From Siphonodentalium dalli (Eukaryota; Mollusca; Scaphopoda; Gadilida; Siphonodentaliidae), in assembly GCA_032622095.1 (NCBI GenBank), contig CP136064.1, positions 115,494,004 to 115,558,003 of the forward strand: a stretch of 64,000 nt of DNA. Direction: 5' to 3'. This document shows, piece after piece, positions 10,301-25,300 of the stretch (within the stretch, counting starts at the first letter, position 1; every line of letters starts with the position of its first letter). The notes beneath the pieces were generated by a model that was not told where the DNA came from, made no database searches, and saw only the letters and a program-made list of their open reading frames with translations. The translations under genes and the position numbers were made by a program.

Positions 10301-13300
10301 AAAGACAAACACGCTATAATCAGGCTGGAATAAAATGAGGGAAAACAGTTTTATCAAAGTGTACTGATATGTGGAACAAGAACAGGCCAAAGTCCCCTGA
10401 TAACAGTGTACTGAAACAGACAATAAGATGTGAAGTACACTGACATGGATAGCATGATTCTTACCTCTATGAAAGCAAGAGAAAGAGACCTGCAGTAATA
10501 AACTTGGCTGTCGTTTCGTGCTGTAAACTGGTCCTTCCCTGATATCAACTCGTGTTTGAGTTTCTCTGAACTGTCAACTAGCAGACGACACACAAGCCAT
10601 CTATACGCCGACAGTATGGCTGTCAAAATTGTAAACAAATGTTAATTATTTTTAGGATGCAAAAGGAAGCATAGTAATGATTCAATTAAGAACTGTGTCA
10701 TGAGAATAAAAACTCAATCAGGGTTTGCGCTGCCACTTGCAAAATTTGTCAATGGGCAAGAATAATTAACATTTGGTAAAAAATATTGTGATTTGGCAAA
10801 AGTTTTGGCAAGTCACATTTTAATTCCACAAGAAAGTTGAAAAATATTAGTCAATCAATAACATTCATTTCAGGAAACTCTTTTAGCAATATATAATTGC
10901 ATTAGTGGTGTTTTATAAGGTTTCATAAATGTTAACGCCTCTATCACGATGCATGTTAATCTGATTTCATTAGTATTGGACGGATTACTTGTATTTATTG
11001 TGGTCAGGTTTACATAGCCAATCCTCTTTTGATGTGGCCTTCTAATGAAGCACCCTTCTACCATTTTATTGTTTGGTGACTGGTTTATTGCTGTATGATA
11101 AACCACAATAGAGAGGCAAAACCACAATAATAACTAACTGCATTTCTATCGATATTAAAAGTCGTTCAAACTGCGTTTGTCAAAAATTAGGAGCCGATAT
11201 CTCAGAACTGAACTGATACTCTCAGTGATAGCATTTGGCAATTTCTAAAATAATTTGGCAAAAAATATTTCCATTTGGCAAAATTTAATTTCGGTCCACA
11301 GAGGACAATTAAATTAGGATTTTCAAGCAGACATGTAACTAGAGGATCTCCTTTTGTGGCCAAATTAGTTGTTTAGAATTTCCAGCTACATCTCCCCCTC
11401 TCTCTGAACCTGACTGAAATCCTACTCCCCACCCCTCCTGGGTTGGAATTGGAATTTTCTAATAGTAAACTGGTACCTCAAGCTTTCTAGATGATGGAAA
11501 TTTCCAACATAAAACCCCTACCTATTGTTTGAAAATTTCCAAATGATAGGCATTATTTCAGTACAATTTTTTTTATCTAAAGTTGGAAAATATTCCATCA
11601 TAAACTATCTATAATTCTAGTCTAAAAATAACAAATATCACTAAATACGGGTTGGAAAATCAAACAAGAGCAATGCTGGGCATGGCAAAATACGCCCGGT
11701 GTGCTTTTATGAACTGTGCACAAACAAACAATGGCACTAATTTGTAGTAATAGGAAAGGTTCACAAATTTGGTTCCGATAAAATAAACCAAACTAAAGTT
11801 ATCATCCGGAAACCTCAAATATTGAAAATTCTAAGCCGAAAAGAGCCATAAGTCAGTAAAAAATATTCGGAGCGAACCCTCAACCTTGACCTGTAGTTTG
11901 GTCTGGAAAACTCACATACCAAATTTGGTTCTGATAAAATGACCCAAACTGAAGTTATAATCCAGAACCTCAAATATTGAAAATTCTAATTTGAAAAGTG
12001 CCATAAGTCAGTAAAAAATATTTGGACCAAACCCATCATCGAATTTGACCTGTATTTTGGTCTGGAAAACTCACATACCAAATTTGATTCCGATAAAATA
12101 AACCGAACTAAATTATCATTCGGAAACCTTAAATATTGAAAATTCTAAGTCGAAAAGAGCCATAAGTCAGTAAAAAAATATTTGGATCAAACCCATATTC
12201 GAACTTGACCTGTATTTTGGTCTGGAAAACTCACATACAAAATTTGGTTCCGATAAAGTAAACCAAACTAAAGTTATCATCTGGAAACCAAAACTACTAA
12301 TGGATGGACAGATGGACAGACAATCACATAATACGGCCGTTTTTTTAAATGGGTATATAAAAATTGTAAATCTCAGTCCATACAACCAATTGCAAGTGCG
12401 AAAATCTATTATTAGTAAATCAGCCCACATAATTTAAGCTTGTGTTTTTATTTGTAACAAACAGAAAGGTAAAGTAATGCAATGGTATTGTCATTTGATA
12501 GTACATAGAATTGATACTGAAAGTAGAAATTTTGCGACGAAAACTTCCAAGTTGAAAAAAAGATGGACTGTCATCCTGTGCATACCCCCTTGTGGCATAC
12601 CGCCTAGTGTGGGCATATCTGTAACTTATGACTGCTATACTCAGACAGATGGACCCAAAAATCAGCATTTTCATATAAACAAAGATGAATAACTATAGAA
12701 CAAAAAACCAAAACAAAACAGTTGAATGTGCCATTAAATGTCCTCATAGTGGTGAACATCCATACACAATTTCATTGAGATCCGAGTATTACTGTTCAAG
12801 TTATGACCTGAACAGACATCGGATGGACCAAAGAGCCAACATTTCCAGATAAACAAAGATGAATAACTCTAGAATGGAAAATCCGAACAAAACAATGGAA
12901 CCCTCTATTGAATGTCCTCATAGTAGTGAACATCCATACCAAACTGCATTGAGATCCCAGCACAACTGTTGAATTTACGACATGAACAGTAACCAGATGG
13001 ACCAAAAAGCCAACATTTCCAGATAAACAAAGATGAATAACTCTAGAATGGAAAATCTGAACAAAACGATGGAACCCTCTTTTTAATGTCCTCATAGTGG
13101 TGAACATCCACACCAAATTTCATTGAGATCCGAGTACTACTGTTCAAGTTATGACATGAACAGACACCAGATGGACCAAAAATCCAACATTTCCAGATAA
13201 ACAAAGATGATGAATAACTCTAGAATGGAAAATCCGAACAAAACGATGGAACCCTCTATTTAATGTCCTCATAGTAGTGAACATCCATACATAATTTCAT

Positions 13301-16300
13301 TGAGATCTGAGCGCTACTGTTCAAGTTATGACATGAACAGACATCGGACAGACATACAGACAGACAGGCAGACGCATGGACGGACGGGTGCAAAACAGTA
13401 TAGCCCCATTTTTTTATAAGGGGGTATTATAAGTATACTGATCATTTTGCGTTCTGCCAGCAAAAATGGATGAAACTGTTAAAATTTGCAATTTATTTCT
13501 ATGTCTGATTTCAATAAATTCATTAAAAACATTTTTATATTATGACATATTCGAGACTAAATCAGTATAGGAACATACATGTGTTATTTGAAAACATAAA
13601 CACATCATAACCAGGCAGAATCTAGCATGTTGCTTCATGTGATGTCCACTTCAAAAAATTTCAGGCAATAAATGTCGATGTGTGTATCCTGGGAGAGAAT
13701 TTTTTTCCATAAAATTGTGGTTAAAATGTAAAACTAGTAGTTAGCATTAACTGGCATATAAAACTATCTTTGTTTACAATTCCCGGTTGGTTTTATTTAG
13801 TGGGAGATACAGGTACACATGATGTATGATTTGATCTGTGGATCAGGTAGGGAAGTATATGGGAGGCGAAATTTGGGCTAGGGGAAAGGGACACTAAAAG
13901 GGACCCACTGCCCCTCTAGTGGAAACCCTGTCTATACATGTGTGGGTGTGGCAGAAAAAATATCACACAGTAGTGAGAAGGCTATCTTCTTTATTCTAAT
14001 GAAGACCCATGCAACATGTTTCTCAAGTTGACAGTGAAATCTGAAATATGCATATTATAGTCTGTATTAAAGGTACTCAATCCGATTCGATGGTCCCCAT
14101 ATAATCAGATCCCAACAACAACAACTTTTTTAGAAATGCCGCTTCAGTTATCAGAATCGATTAATTGCACAAAAATAATGCAAAACACTGTCAACTATAA
14201 TATAAAATTGCCCGAAACGTGTTATTTATCAACATGCTGTTCAATGAAATTTGGCCTTATTATCAACCGAAAGCTTTTTGATTTTAGAGGTATCCATCTT
14301 CATCAGCAATTTGGTCTGAGACTGTTGGCTCATTGACTGTTTACTGGGCCACTAATAATTCTTGATGGTGAATAATAATAGATTTCAACAAGAGCACGCC
14401 GTTGGGGCGTGGCATAATATGCCCGTTTCTGGAGTAGAGTGGGGCTTGTAGACAGAACCCATATTTGAACTTGATCTGTATACCAAATTTGGTTCAGTTC
14501 ACTCGATTCAATCTAAATTTATCATCTGGAAACCGCATATCAGGTAAACTCTAAGTCGAAAAAGGGACATAACTCAGTCAAAATCATGCAGACGAAAAAA
14601 CCCATGTTCGAACTTGCTCTGTATTTTGGGGTGGTAAACTAATATACCAAATTTGGTTCAGTTCACTTGATTCAATCTAAAGTTATCATCCGGAAACCGC
14701 AAATCAGGTAAAATCTAAGTCGAAAAATGAGCATAACTCAGTCAAAGTCATGCGGACGAAACCCATATTCGAACTTGATCTGTACTTTGGTGTGGTAAAC
14801 TAACATACCAAATTTGGTTAAGTTCAATTGATTCAGTCTAAAGTTATCATCCGGAAACGAAAAGCGGACGGACGGATGGACGACGGACATACGGATGGAC
14901 GGACGGACAACCCATTTACATAATACGACCGTTTTTTCAAACGGGCGTATAAAAATTTATATCTAATAACTCTGAGCTTTGATAGGTGGGTTCCTCGACT
15001 CGACTCAAATATTTTTTACCCCCTAATCCAAATAGATAGTAATTGAGGGGCGCTTAATTGGATTATGCATCTTTAAGTTGCAAAACCAATCCAGAGATTG
15101 GATAGTGTGGAATCCAGTCTGAGTAAGCTTTCAAATTATTATACTAATCACACTTATTTTAACCTAATTCAGATGTTCAGAAACGACACTTACTTTCTGA
15201 TTTAAAGCAGTCTTCTACAGAGTGCGCCTCAAAACTTCTTTTCAGAATACTGTCTACATCGTTGATGAAGTTAACACTGCCCAATGGTGTATCAAATACA
15301 TGACCTGCAATATATAAAGGTTAACACATTCATGACTGGTGCTTCCTGAAGACTCGCATATATAAGAGAATGCACTAGCACAAGGTCTTTAATGCTGCAC
15401 CAGCACAGCTCCCATCATAAAATGGTTAAAGGGATGCAAGGCATTCGAAAAACTAATCAGTATAGATTTTCATGCCTTAAATGTCAGTATTCTGCTTGCT
15501 ATTCGCTGAAACACGTTTGATCTAGATACCCTAGATAATCTCTGTAAGTGGCCTAAAAGTCAGTGATTACAGATTCTGCGATATTAGGTTTTTCCGTCAT
15601 TTCTTTAATGGTTTTTGAGTTTTTCAATCATATCACGCCATTTCCTATGTTATTTTATCCCTTCCGTGACTGGAGCTTTCTGATATTTTTAGAAAAACCC
15701 TGTGCCAATGCATTCTCTGATATATGCGAGTCTCCCACAGGAAGCCTCTCATATATAAGAGAATGCATTTTGCCCAACAATATTTACCTTGACCTTGTAA
15801 GCCAGTGCATTCTCTTATATATATATGAGGCTACCTATTGGAAAGTCACATATATGAGAGAATGCACTGGCACATGATCTTCAATGCTGCACCAACACTG
15901 CTTCCGCCATGAATGGGTTAACCCAAGAGTTACCCTAGAAATAAGATTTTCACATCTAAGAGTTAGAAAGCACTCTTTCTAACCAGTCACTTCACTGGCA
16001 CTTTGTCTATTTCGGTTTGCATTCCTTATTATTAAAGGTTGGAGATACAACTTACAGCACTGAAATTTATTTGATCATGTGGTACAAAATAAATAAATTC
16101 AGTGGTCCACAGAGGAGAAAAAAAGTGAGTTTTGGAGATGGAACAGATTTCCATAGCCTCTCATTTAAATTTGGTATATGTTAAGACATGATAGGCTATC
16201 TGGTGATTTTCAGACAGGAATTCTTGTGCCGAATCGAACAATACCAATATCTCAGTTTCTCGTAAAAATGGACTTAGAACACTATAATACTCAGCAGACA

Positions 16301-19300
16301 ATGGCTCAGTGGGTAATTGGAAGTATACTCTGGTCAGTACACTGAGAGAAAACTCATTTACCTGTCATTTAACCCTTCCATGACTTCAGCTTCCTCAAAT
16401 TTTTCGAAAACCCTGTGCCAATGCATTCTATTATATATGCAAGTCGCCCATAGGGTGCCTCGCATATATAAGAGAATCCATTGGCCTAACAACATTTACC
16501 TAGATCTTGTAAGCCAGTGCATTCTCTTAGAAATGAGAGGCTCCCTATGGAGACTCGCATATATAAGAGAATGCACTGGCACAGGATCCTTATGATAAAA
16601 TATGCATAAAACATGTCATGCAATTAGAAGTAATCATGCATTCTATCATGCTTTATTTATTCGATGACAGATCGGGCGCGCCCAAAACAACGAACATGTG
16701 TACGCACAGGATCTTTAATGCTGCACCAACACAGCTCCTGACATGAAAGGGTTAAGACAGTAGGAAATTTGAGCATTATAAACCTCATCTTATCACTTTC
16801 TATACTAAAAGTATTTCCCATAGGAAATGTTCAGATAATAAAGTCGTTTGTTGGATATATTATCTGAACATTTCCCTCCAATGAAAATGAATCCTTCTGT
16901 ACTCCTAATATCTTTTTTTGCCTGTCTGTCGTTTTCTCATTTTTCCTGAACACAGCTCCAAATGAATAAAACATTCCCATATATACTTTTATAACTGAGT
17001 TGAAGAATCCATTTAGTAAAGAAAGGGTTATAACCCGTTATCTCAAGAGTAGACAAGCCTTGAAATAGTGTGTCTGTCATTTGCAGAATGAGGTCCCCAC
17101 TCCCCAGAGGGTGAATTTAGTGATGCTACCCCGCATGAGGTCCCCAGAGGGTGAATTTGGTGATGCTAACCCGCTATGCGGGGTAGCATCACTAAATTCC
17201 CCCTCTGGGGACCTCATTCTGCAAATGACAGACACACTATATCAAGGCTTGAGAGTAGATCAGATAGGAGCAATGTCATAAAGGTGGATACTTACCATCA
17301 TTTTTCATTTCTAAACATGTCAGCAGAAAATTGCTCGTCTGTTGCAGGATGACGTTGTTGTCTCCCTCATATGTGTTGTTAGGATCATGATCATTCCGTA
17401 TGTTTCCTAATCTGTTGACTGAATTAATAAATCATTAATACATTGTGGTCAAATCATTTTTTTTTATTAACACCTTTTTTTGGTAGCAACACACAATTTC
17501 CAGCAATTTTGGCCAACTTGGGTGGGGGTACTGTAAATCTATGCTGAGCCATTATGTTTGGCACGGACCTCATCTAGCAATCTAGCATTTCTATAGAATT
17601 GGTAGGTGTAAACAAATGTCTGTACATTGGCATACAATTGGTCACTCAGTCATGCCACTTGGTTTGTATACATAAAAAGCCCAATTTTCTCCTCTTCTTT
17701 TTTTTTTTAACTAAAATTGACAATTTTTAACCCAATAGCAGACCATGAGAGAGCAAATGTCAGTAAATAGCTTCTTCTACCTGATAGAGCTATGGTACAG
17801 TTCCGATTTATTTCAAATAGAAAACAAGAGCATCGCTAGGGTGTGACAATATATGCACGCCCGTGGTAATTTCAACAACTCAGGTGAAAATTGGTGGACA
17901 GAACCCAACTTGACCTGTATTTTGGGCTAGTAAACTCACATACCAAATTTCAATTCATACTTACTAAAGTTTTCATCCGGAAATGAAAATTAAGTGCAAA
18001 TTCCAACAAAAAGGTCCATAACTCTGGCAAAAATTGGCAGGCAGAACCCAAATTCAAACTTGACCTGTATTTTGTGCTAGTATACCAAATACCAAATTTA
18101 AGTCCATTCAGTTCAGACTGACTAAAGTTATAATCTGGAAATGAAAAAAGCAAACGGACAGACCAATTACATAATATGTTGTTTTTTTCAAAACAGGCGT
18201 ATAAAAAGTGATAATAGCAATTTAAAAATATTGTCTTGCAAGTGCAGATGACAAAATTCAGGGGAGAGAAATCTGGCTATTTTTCTATAACCAAACATAC
18301 CGAGTTGGCCTATAGAGGAGCGGCCAAATCCAAAAAGGGCCTTAGTTTTCGAGATACCCCTACCCTCGGTAGAACAAGTTGAAACCAACTTTTTCTGGAA
18401 GGTAAACATATATAATTTATGAAAATGATTCTTGGCCTTACCGGAATTGGTGGCAGCTATGTATGGTAAGACTATTTGTGAAGGTACCCTACCGAAAAAT
18501 TAGCCTGTTTTCAGCGGTTGACCAGCTATACACCATTGGTTAAAAGTTAATCACATCACCAAAAACAGAACGTTCTATTTGTTATTATGGGGTACATGGT
18601 GATACTAGATTGGAACGTTCTTATTTGATTCTGGTTTGTTTGAGATTTCACGACGTCATGGTGGAGAATGTAACGTTCTGCGTCAAAAAATCATGACGAT
18701 TCAGATAAACTGTCGCCCGTCAACTCTGTACAAAACTAGCACGCTGGATTGAGCTTATCTTGTCATATATGTTTGGAAAGACTGGAATATGTTCTATCGG
18801 GAGGTATTAAATTTATTTTCCTGATCCTACAAATATTGCAATAATAGGCAAAAACTTAACCCTCCCCCCAATGTCATAAAATGCTAAATATAGCCATCGC
18901 CGGGGATTAGATCCCAGAATGATAGAATAGCGCGTAGTATTTGATTTTATTTAGTGTAGAACACACATAACAAGTGTAAAATGCGAATTTCCAACCATAT
19001 GCACTATTAGAAGAGTATCTAAATCCAAGATGGCATCCAATATGGCATTCAGTTTTTATTTTAAGACTTAGTGAAGCGACATACGAAAAATCCAGAAAAG
19101 GAACGTCCCCAGTGGTAAAATGTATATTATTTTAATGACCATATAATATAGAATAGCATTTCATATGAAATATTAGTTTTACCAATAATACATCTTATCA
19201 ATTGGTAAAATAATAGTCAAATATTTATTCCGCCAGTCAATGTCATAAAATTTGAACTAAAGTTGTCGCCTGGGATTGGAACCACGAATGATCGCATAAT

Positions 19301-22300
19301 GCGCAGTATTTTGTTTTATTTAATGTAGAATACACATGCAAATTGACCAGAGAAAATTGCCATCCATATTTCTTATTAGAAGAGTATCATAATCCAAGAT
19401 GGCGTTCAATATGGCGGCCAATTTTAATTTAAAAACTTAGTGAACGGCATACGACAAATACAGAAAAGGAACGTCCCCAGTGGTATATTATATATCATTT
19501 TACTGACTACAAAGAATATTTCAAATCAAACATTAGATTCAGCATTAATCCATATTATCACTTGATGAAATAATTAGACAAAAAACTTAACCACCCCTAA
19601 AGTCACAAACTTCCACACAAATGGGCCGCTGGGGATTGTAGTACAGGCCAAAAAGAAATGAGCATACATTTTGGATTTCATTTGTGCTGAATACGATAAA
19701 GAAACAAAAGTTTGAAGTCACGCCCACTATTGCGCCATAATGGCGGCCAACACTGGCAGTTAAGTTTAATGTCAACACTATGTGAACAACTAATACGATA
19801 TGCGGTATTTCTTATGCGATGTATTAGCTAGAATGTGTGTTTCCATTATTAAATGGCAATCAACATATATGTTATCTTCATAAATATGAGCAACAGTTGC
19901 TTTTATCAATCATAAAAACTACATGGCTCTGATAGCCAACCATTCAATTAACGTTCAGTGACTAAAGGTCAAACATGACTCCAGTGACGACATGTTCATA
20001 GAAACATAGAGACAGATGGATATGATAAATACATTTATAATTCCCACATTTTCATTGAATATGAGTCATACAATGTGAACCTATGCATTTACAGCAATGG
20101 ACACTTGAGCATGGCATGTCCAGTTTTTCTTGAGAAACGCAAAGGACCCTACTGGGTGAACAAGAACACAACACTATATGCCAGTGATTTTGAGTTGATT
20201 ACATCACTCTGACTTACACTCATTTACTTGTATCCCCTTAAAACACTAGATCAACGACGAAGGTGTTATGAATCCCGATCAGCAACACTGATATGAAGTC
20301 CATATTAAGTGAAAATAACTTTCGAATATCTGGGCCAGTTTGGGGGTAGGTGGTTTATGTGTGGACTGAGTATATTGATTCCGCTGTAAGATCGGCGCTG
20401 TCTTTCCGCCACCCATAAGAATACAATGTATGTCGCGATATGGCCTAGTCGCCATAGACCAACAACAATTTAACTAACATATTAGTCGAGACTAAAATAT
20501 CAATGAACGGAAAAACATGCACATCAAGCAACATATGGCGAGAACAACTTATATGCATAGGTATGCGGTGTTATTCTCTTATTTCACGCTGAGCCGAAGC
20601 TCGGACGATTATACAAACCAGCAACCTCTAGATCACTATAAGTTATAACGCATATTTATAACCTATTTTTACGCTGATTGCATTATATGGATATTGTGTT
20701 ATGCCATTAAAGAGCATTTTGTGTGTGTGCGATGATGACTTTTGTGTTACGTTAATAGGTAGTTACTATGATGTGTGAACTTTGATTGCCCGTGGACTCA
20801 TATCCCACTTTCCCAAAACCAGAGATCGATTAAATATCTTATTTGCTGTATTTCAAAATGTATGCCATTTTTGTCTTTTGCGTTACTGCATATAACAACA
20901 GTTAGTGATTCTGTTATTTAATGTTTCATTTGGCCAAAACTATTGCAAGGCTCTCTGAAAATGTTGGTGGAAATTCAAAAGGACATGTTAAGGAGGACTG
21001 CACATTCAAGACTATCACAATATATTAATAGTGATATGATAGTCATATGGTAGTATTGAACATTACAACATCACTTCGTATCGCATCGAGTGCATGATTA
21101 TTTGTAACGGTTAATGACAATCCTCTATTATTACCAGTTGTCTACATATTGTTAATGCTTACTTACTTAACGTCTCAAAATGACATAAAATTGTCAAACA
21201 ATAGTCAAAATGCGCACTGGAGATCGATACACGATACATGATTCAGCAAATTAAACTATTTAAGTCATTCTCGGAATTTCGCTAAGTGTTTTTTATTTTG
21301 GTTGGTTTGTCTTTCTCCAAATATTTTATATAAAGTTCCATATAATTGCTAAACAATACAACCTAAACATTCAACAAATGCAAATTTCCATCCAGTATTA
21401 ATCCTTGCGTCATAGCTAAGGGTGTGACATTTGGAACGTGATGTAGGATACTACCAAACCAATGGCAACATGAAAGACACGGTTTACCCGCCCGTAGGGA
21501 GCTGGTCGACAGTTTATTAAGTTTATTTGAGACAGTCATGTCAAAGGTTTATCTGAAAAAAATGTTGTCTTACCACAATCACTCAAACACAACATATCGA
21601 CGTCTAATATAAACACACAATCGAAACAATATATCGCTTCAAACTGCCGATTAATACATTTTGACCGGCTTTCGTATTCATTGTTCGCAACGTGTTGACA
21701 TTATAATTAGACGTCATGTTGGATTTTGGTTGTCTCCTAAGACCAGATGTGGATGCAAATTTGACATTTTATGTTTCTTCGTTGTATTCAACGCAAAGTA
21801 ATTCCTAACGATTTGCTTAATTCTTTGCATTCTGGACTATAGTCACAAGTGCCGCCATTAAGTGGACGTTTGTGACTGGGTGGTGGTTAAGTTTTTGTTT
21901 ACTAATTCTCCAACTGATAAGATGGACTAATGGTGAAACTACTGTTCCATATGAAATATCGTCTATGTAGTCACTTCAGTGATATACAATGCCACATGGG
22001 ATGTCCCCTTTATAGTTCGTCCGTATGTCCGTTCGCTAAGTGGTACAATTAAAATTGGACGCCATATTGGACGCCATCTTGTAGTTTCATACTCTTCTAA
22101 TAGTGAATATTGATGGAAATTCATACCTGTCACTTCGTATGTGTGTTCTACAATAAATAAAACAAAATACTGCGCATCATGCTATCATTCGTGGTTCCAA
22201 TCCCAGGCGATAACTTTATTTCAAATTTTATGACATTGGATGGAGGGATAAATTTTTAACTATTATTTTACCAATTGAAAAGATGTATTAATGGTCAAAT

Positions 22301-25300
22301 TAATGTTTGATATGAAATGTTATTCTATGAAGTCATTACAATAATATAGATTTTACCACTGGGGACGTTCCTTTTCTGGATTTTTCGTATGTCACTTCAC
22401 AAAGTCTTAAAATAAAAACTGACCGCCATATTGGACGCCATCTTGGATTTTGATACTCTTCTAATAGTGAATATTGTTGGAAATTCGCATTTTACACTTG
22501 TTATGTGTGTTCTACACTAAATAAAATCAAATACTACGCACTATTCTATCATTCTGGGATCCAATCCACGGCGATGGCTATACTCAGCATTTTATGACAT
22601 TGGGGGAGGGTTAAGTTTTTGCCTATTATTGCAAGATTGGTAGGGAGAGGATAATAAAGTTCATATCTCCTGGTAGAAAATACTCCAGTCTTTCCAAACA
22701 TATATGATGTGATAAGCTAGGGCGAGCGTGCTAGTTTTGTACAGAGTTAACGGGCGACAGTTTATCTGAATCGTCATGATTGTTTTATGCAGAACGTTAC
22801 ATTCTCTACCATGACGTCGTGAAATCTCAAACAAACCAGAAAAAATAAGAACGTTCCAATCTAGTTTCACCATGTACCCAATAATAACAAATAGAATGTT
22901 CTGTTTTTGGTGATGTGCTTAACTTTTAACCAATTGTGTATAGCTGGTCAACCGCTGAAAACAGGCTAATTTTTCGGTAGGGTACCTTCACAAATAGTCT
23001 TACCATACATAGCTGCCACCAATTCCGGTAAGGCCAAGAATCATTTTCATAAATGATATGGATTTACCTTCCAGAAAAAGTTTGTTTCAACTTGTTCTAC
23101 CGAGGGTAGGGGTATCCGACCACTTTTGGCATTTGGCCGCTCCTCTACTACACAAAACACGAAAATCATGTTTTTGTTCTGAACTTTCACAGTTTTGTAA
23201 AATAATTAAACCATCAAACCAGTAATGTCACATTTAACACAGGCTATACTGGCAGCACTATATTTCAGACTTCCTACAATCTGTGAAATCATGTACTGCT
23301 ATCTTTACTAAATACTCATCGACGAGTAGTTCCTTTGGAAATTTCCCCCCCCCCACAATGAAAATGTATCTTGTATTATTTTTTTGTCTATCTGTTGTCT
23401 GCTCATTTTTCCTGAAAATCCCTCCAGATGAATAATAAACCATTCCAATGTATACTTTTAAAACTGGACGGGAGAATCCATTCAGTAAATAAAGGGTTAA
23501 ATTAAGAATTAAACATGTGGCTGGTTTACAAAATTGAGGAATTATGATTGAAACATGAATGAAAGAATCAGCGATTGAATAATGGAACAATTTGTATCAA
23601 AGAAATTTCAAACCGAAATAAAAATTATGTGTTCACGGGTACCTACCTCATCAATGAAATGATTTTTAACAAGACAGGAGCGCTCACCTGACTTTAAAAA
23701 CGGAGAATACTGGGACTCTGAAGACTACAATAGTCAGTACTTGTCAAATCACTTTAAAACACGTAGTTATAAACAGGGACATAGCTAGAGGGTCTTCTTT
23801 GACAGGCAGAGGGAACTTGAAATTTCCAACTGCAAACCCCTGACTTATAGCCAGTCCACTCACAACTGAACCAAACTATATATTTTACAACTGGTACTTC
23901 AAGCACTCCTTCAAAAAGTTAGGTATATTCTAAATGTGGCCATTTGTTGGTCTAATTACAACAGATTTTCCACTGAATACCAAAGTTTGGGGTCAAATTC
24001 AGAAACCCCCCCCACAATTAAGTGGTCCTAAACTCAGCTCATAAATCAACCCATGAGGTTAACAGTCCATATATATATATGGGGTAAATCTATATCTGCC
24101 CATATTTGAACCAAATGTAAACACAATCTAAGAGATCCATTGATCTAGTAATAAGCTGAAGTGAATTCATTTTCCTCAAAATAGTTACAAAATTATTAGT
24201 TATCAGCATGCAACGCTGATAAATGTTCCTTGAAATTATCAGCATAATAAATAAGACATATCATTAGCAAAGATGAAAATGAGTTAACAGCCTATATAAA
24301 TAATATTGTAACAGGTATACAACTGCATAGAACAAACACATGGGAATCAAGCTAATTTAAAATGAATGACACAGATAACCATTCTCCCCTATTTGTTTAT
24401 CAAACAGGGTCAGATAACGTCATCTGTAATTATCACCACCAGAGAGAGAATGGCAGGTGTTGACTTATTAAGCTTATTGTTGATATTAAGCTTATTGTTG
24501 TAGTGAAAGCCATGATTTGTCAAGATATTTAGTTTCATTGGGAATGTGAAATTAGGGGTGTTTGACCTTACAAATGGCAAGGATAATCTGTCTCTTCTTG
24601 ATTTTTCTCCTAGACCCTGGACTGATTTCAACCAAATTTGGTGTGGTGAATCGGGGTAACACAGTGGATGTTATAATGGTGATAGTCTTTTAAAATTTAA
24701 TTTGAATAAAAAAAAGAAAGATTTTCATTGTTTTGTTTTTGGTTAAATTGAGCAATTGTTTTGTTTTGTGTTTTTATTTTTTTAAGATTATGTCCCTGGC
24801 TCCGCCCCTATTTAACCCAGTGACCCCATTTGATCAAATCTGAATCCCAGTCAAGCAAGGATCTTCCATAACATATATAAGATAAATAGCTGATAGTTCT
24901 TGAGAAGAAGTTGTTTTAAGAATTACTATGGAGGGAAAGAGTTATGGCCCTGGCTTCGCAACTATTTGACCCAGTGACCTCATTTGAACAAATCTGAATG
25001 TGAGTCACCTGGGGAATATCCACACCAAATATGAACCCATTCGGTGTTATGGTTCCGGAGAAAATGTTTAAAGAATTGTTGATGGATGGATGGACGGACA
25101 GATGGATGGATGGACAAGGAGTGATGGCTACAGATCCACCAGAGACTTCATCTCAGGTGAGCTAAAAAGCCTTGTCAAACATAACATATCTGTTAGAAAT
25201 ATTGGACGAAAATGAATTTGTATTTGTTTCGGGAGAATGTTTTCCAGATTTTGAGAGAGAAAAAAACCTCCCTCCCTCATCGCAACATTGAGATCTAATT

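Larger units (their letters stand above)
9240..10436 (-). repeat. Repeated copies of the exon 12 3' splice-site region in intron 11
   Basis: The stretch around the real acceptor (plus strand ACAGTGTACTGAAATGG then AGAATAAGACTGG, 8806-8835) recurs at about 9242-9271, 10006-10034, 10356-10386 and 10402-10430. Weaker copies lie near 9667-9696 and 9932-9961. Read on the minus strand, at least three keep a pyrimidine run followed by CAG and then TACACT. The frames after these AGs resemble the start of exon 12 (QYTVI, QYTLI) before diverging. This is a local duplication series, not a known transposon family. Confidence 0.65.

Noticed and set aside
18900-18930. tRNA-like GGGGATTAGATCCC motif as a tRNA-derived SINE
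   Set aside because: Only a short T-arm-like match inside the inverted-arm element; no box A/box B spacing or cloverleaf could be drawn.
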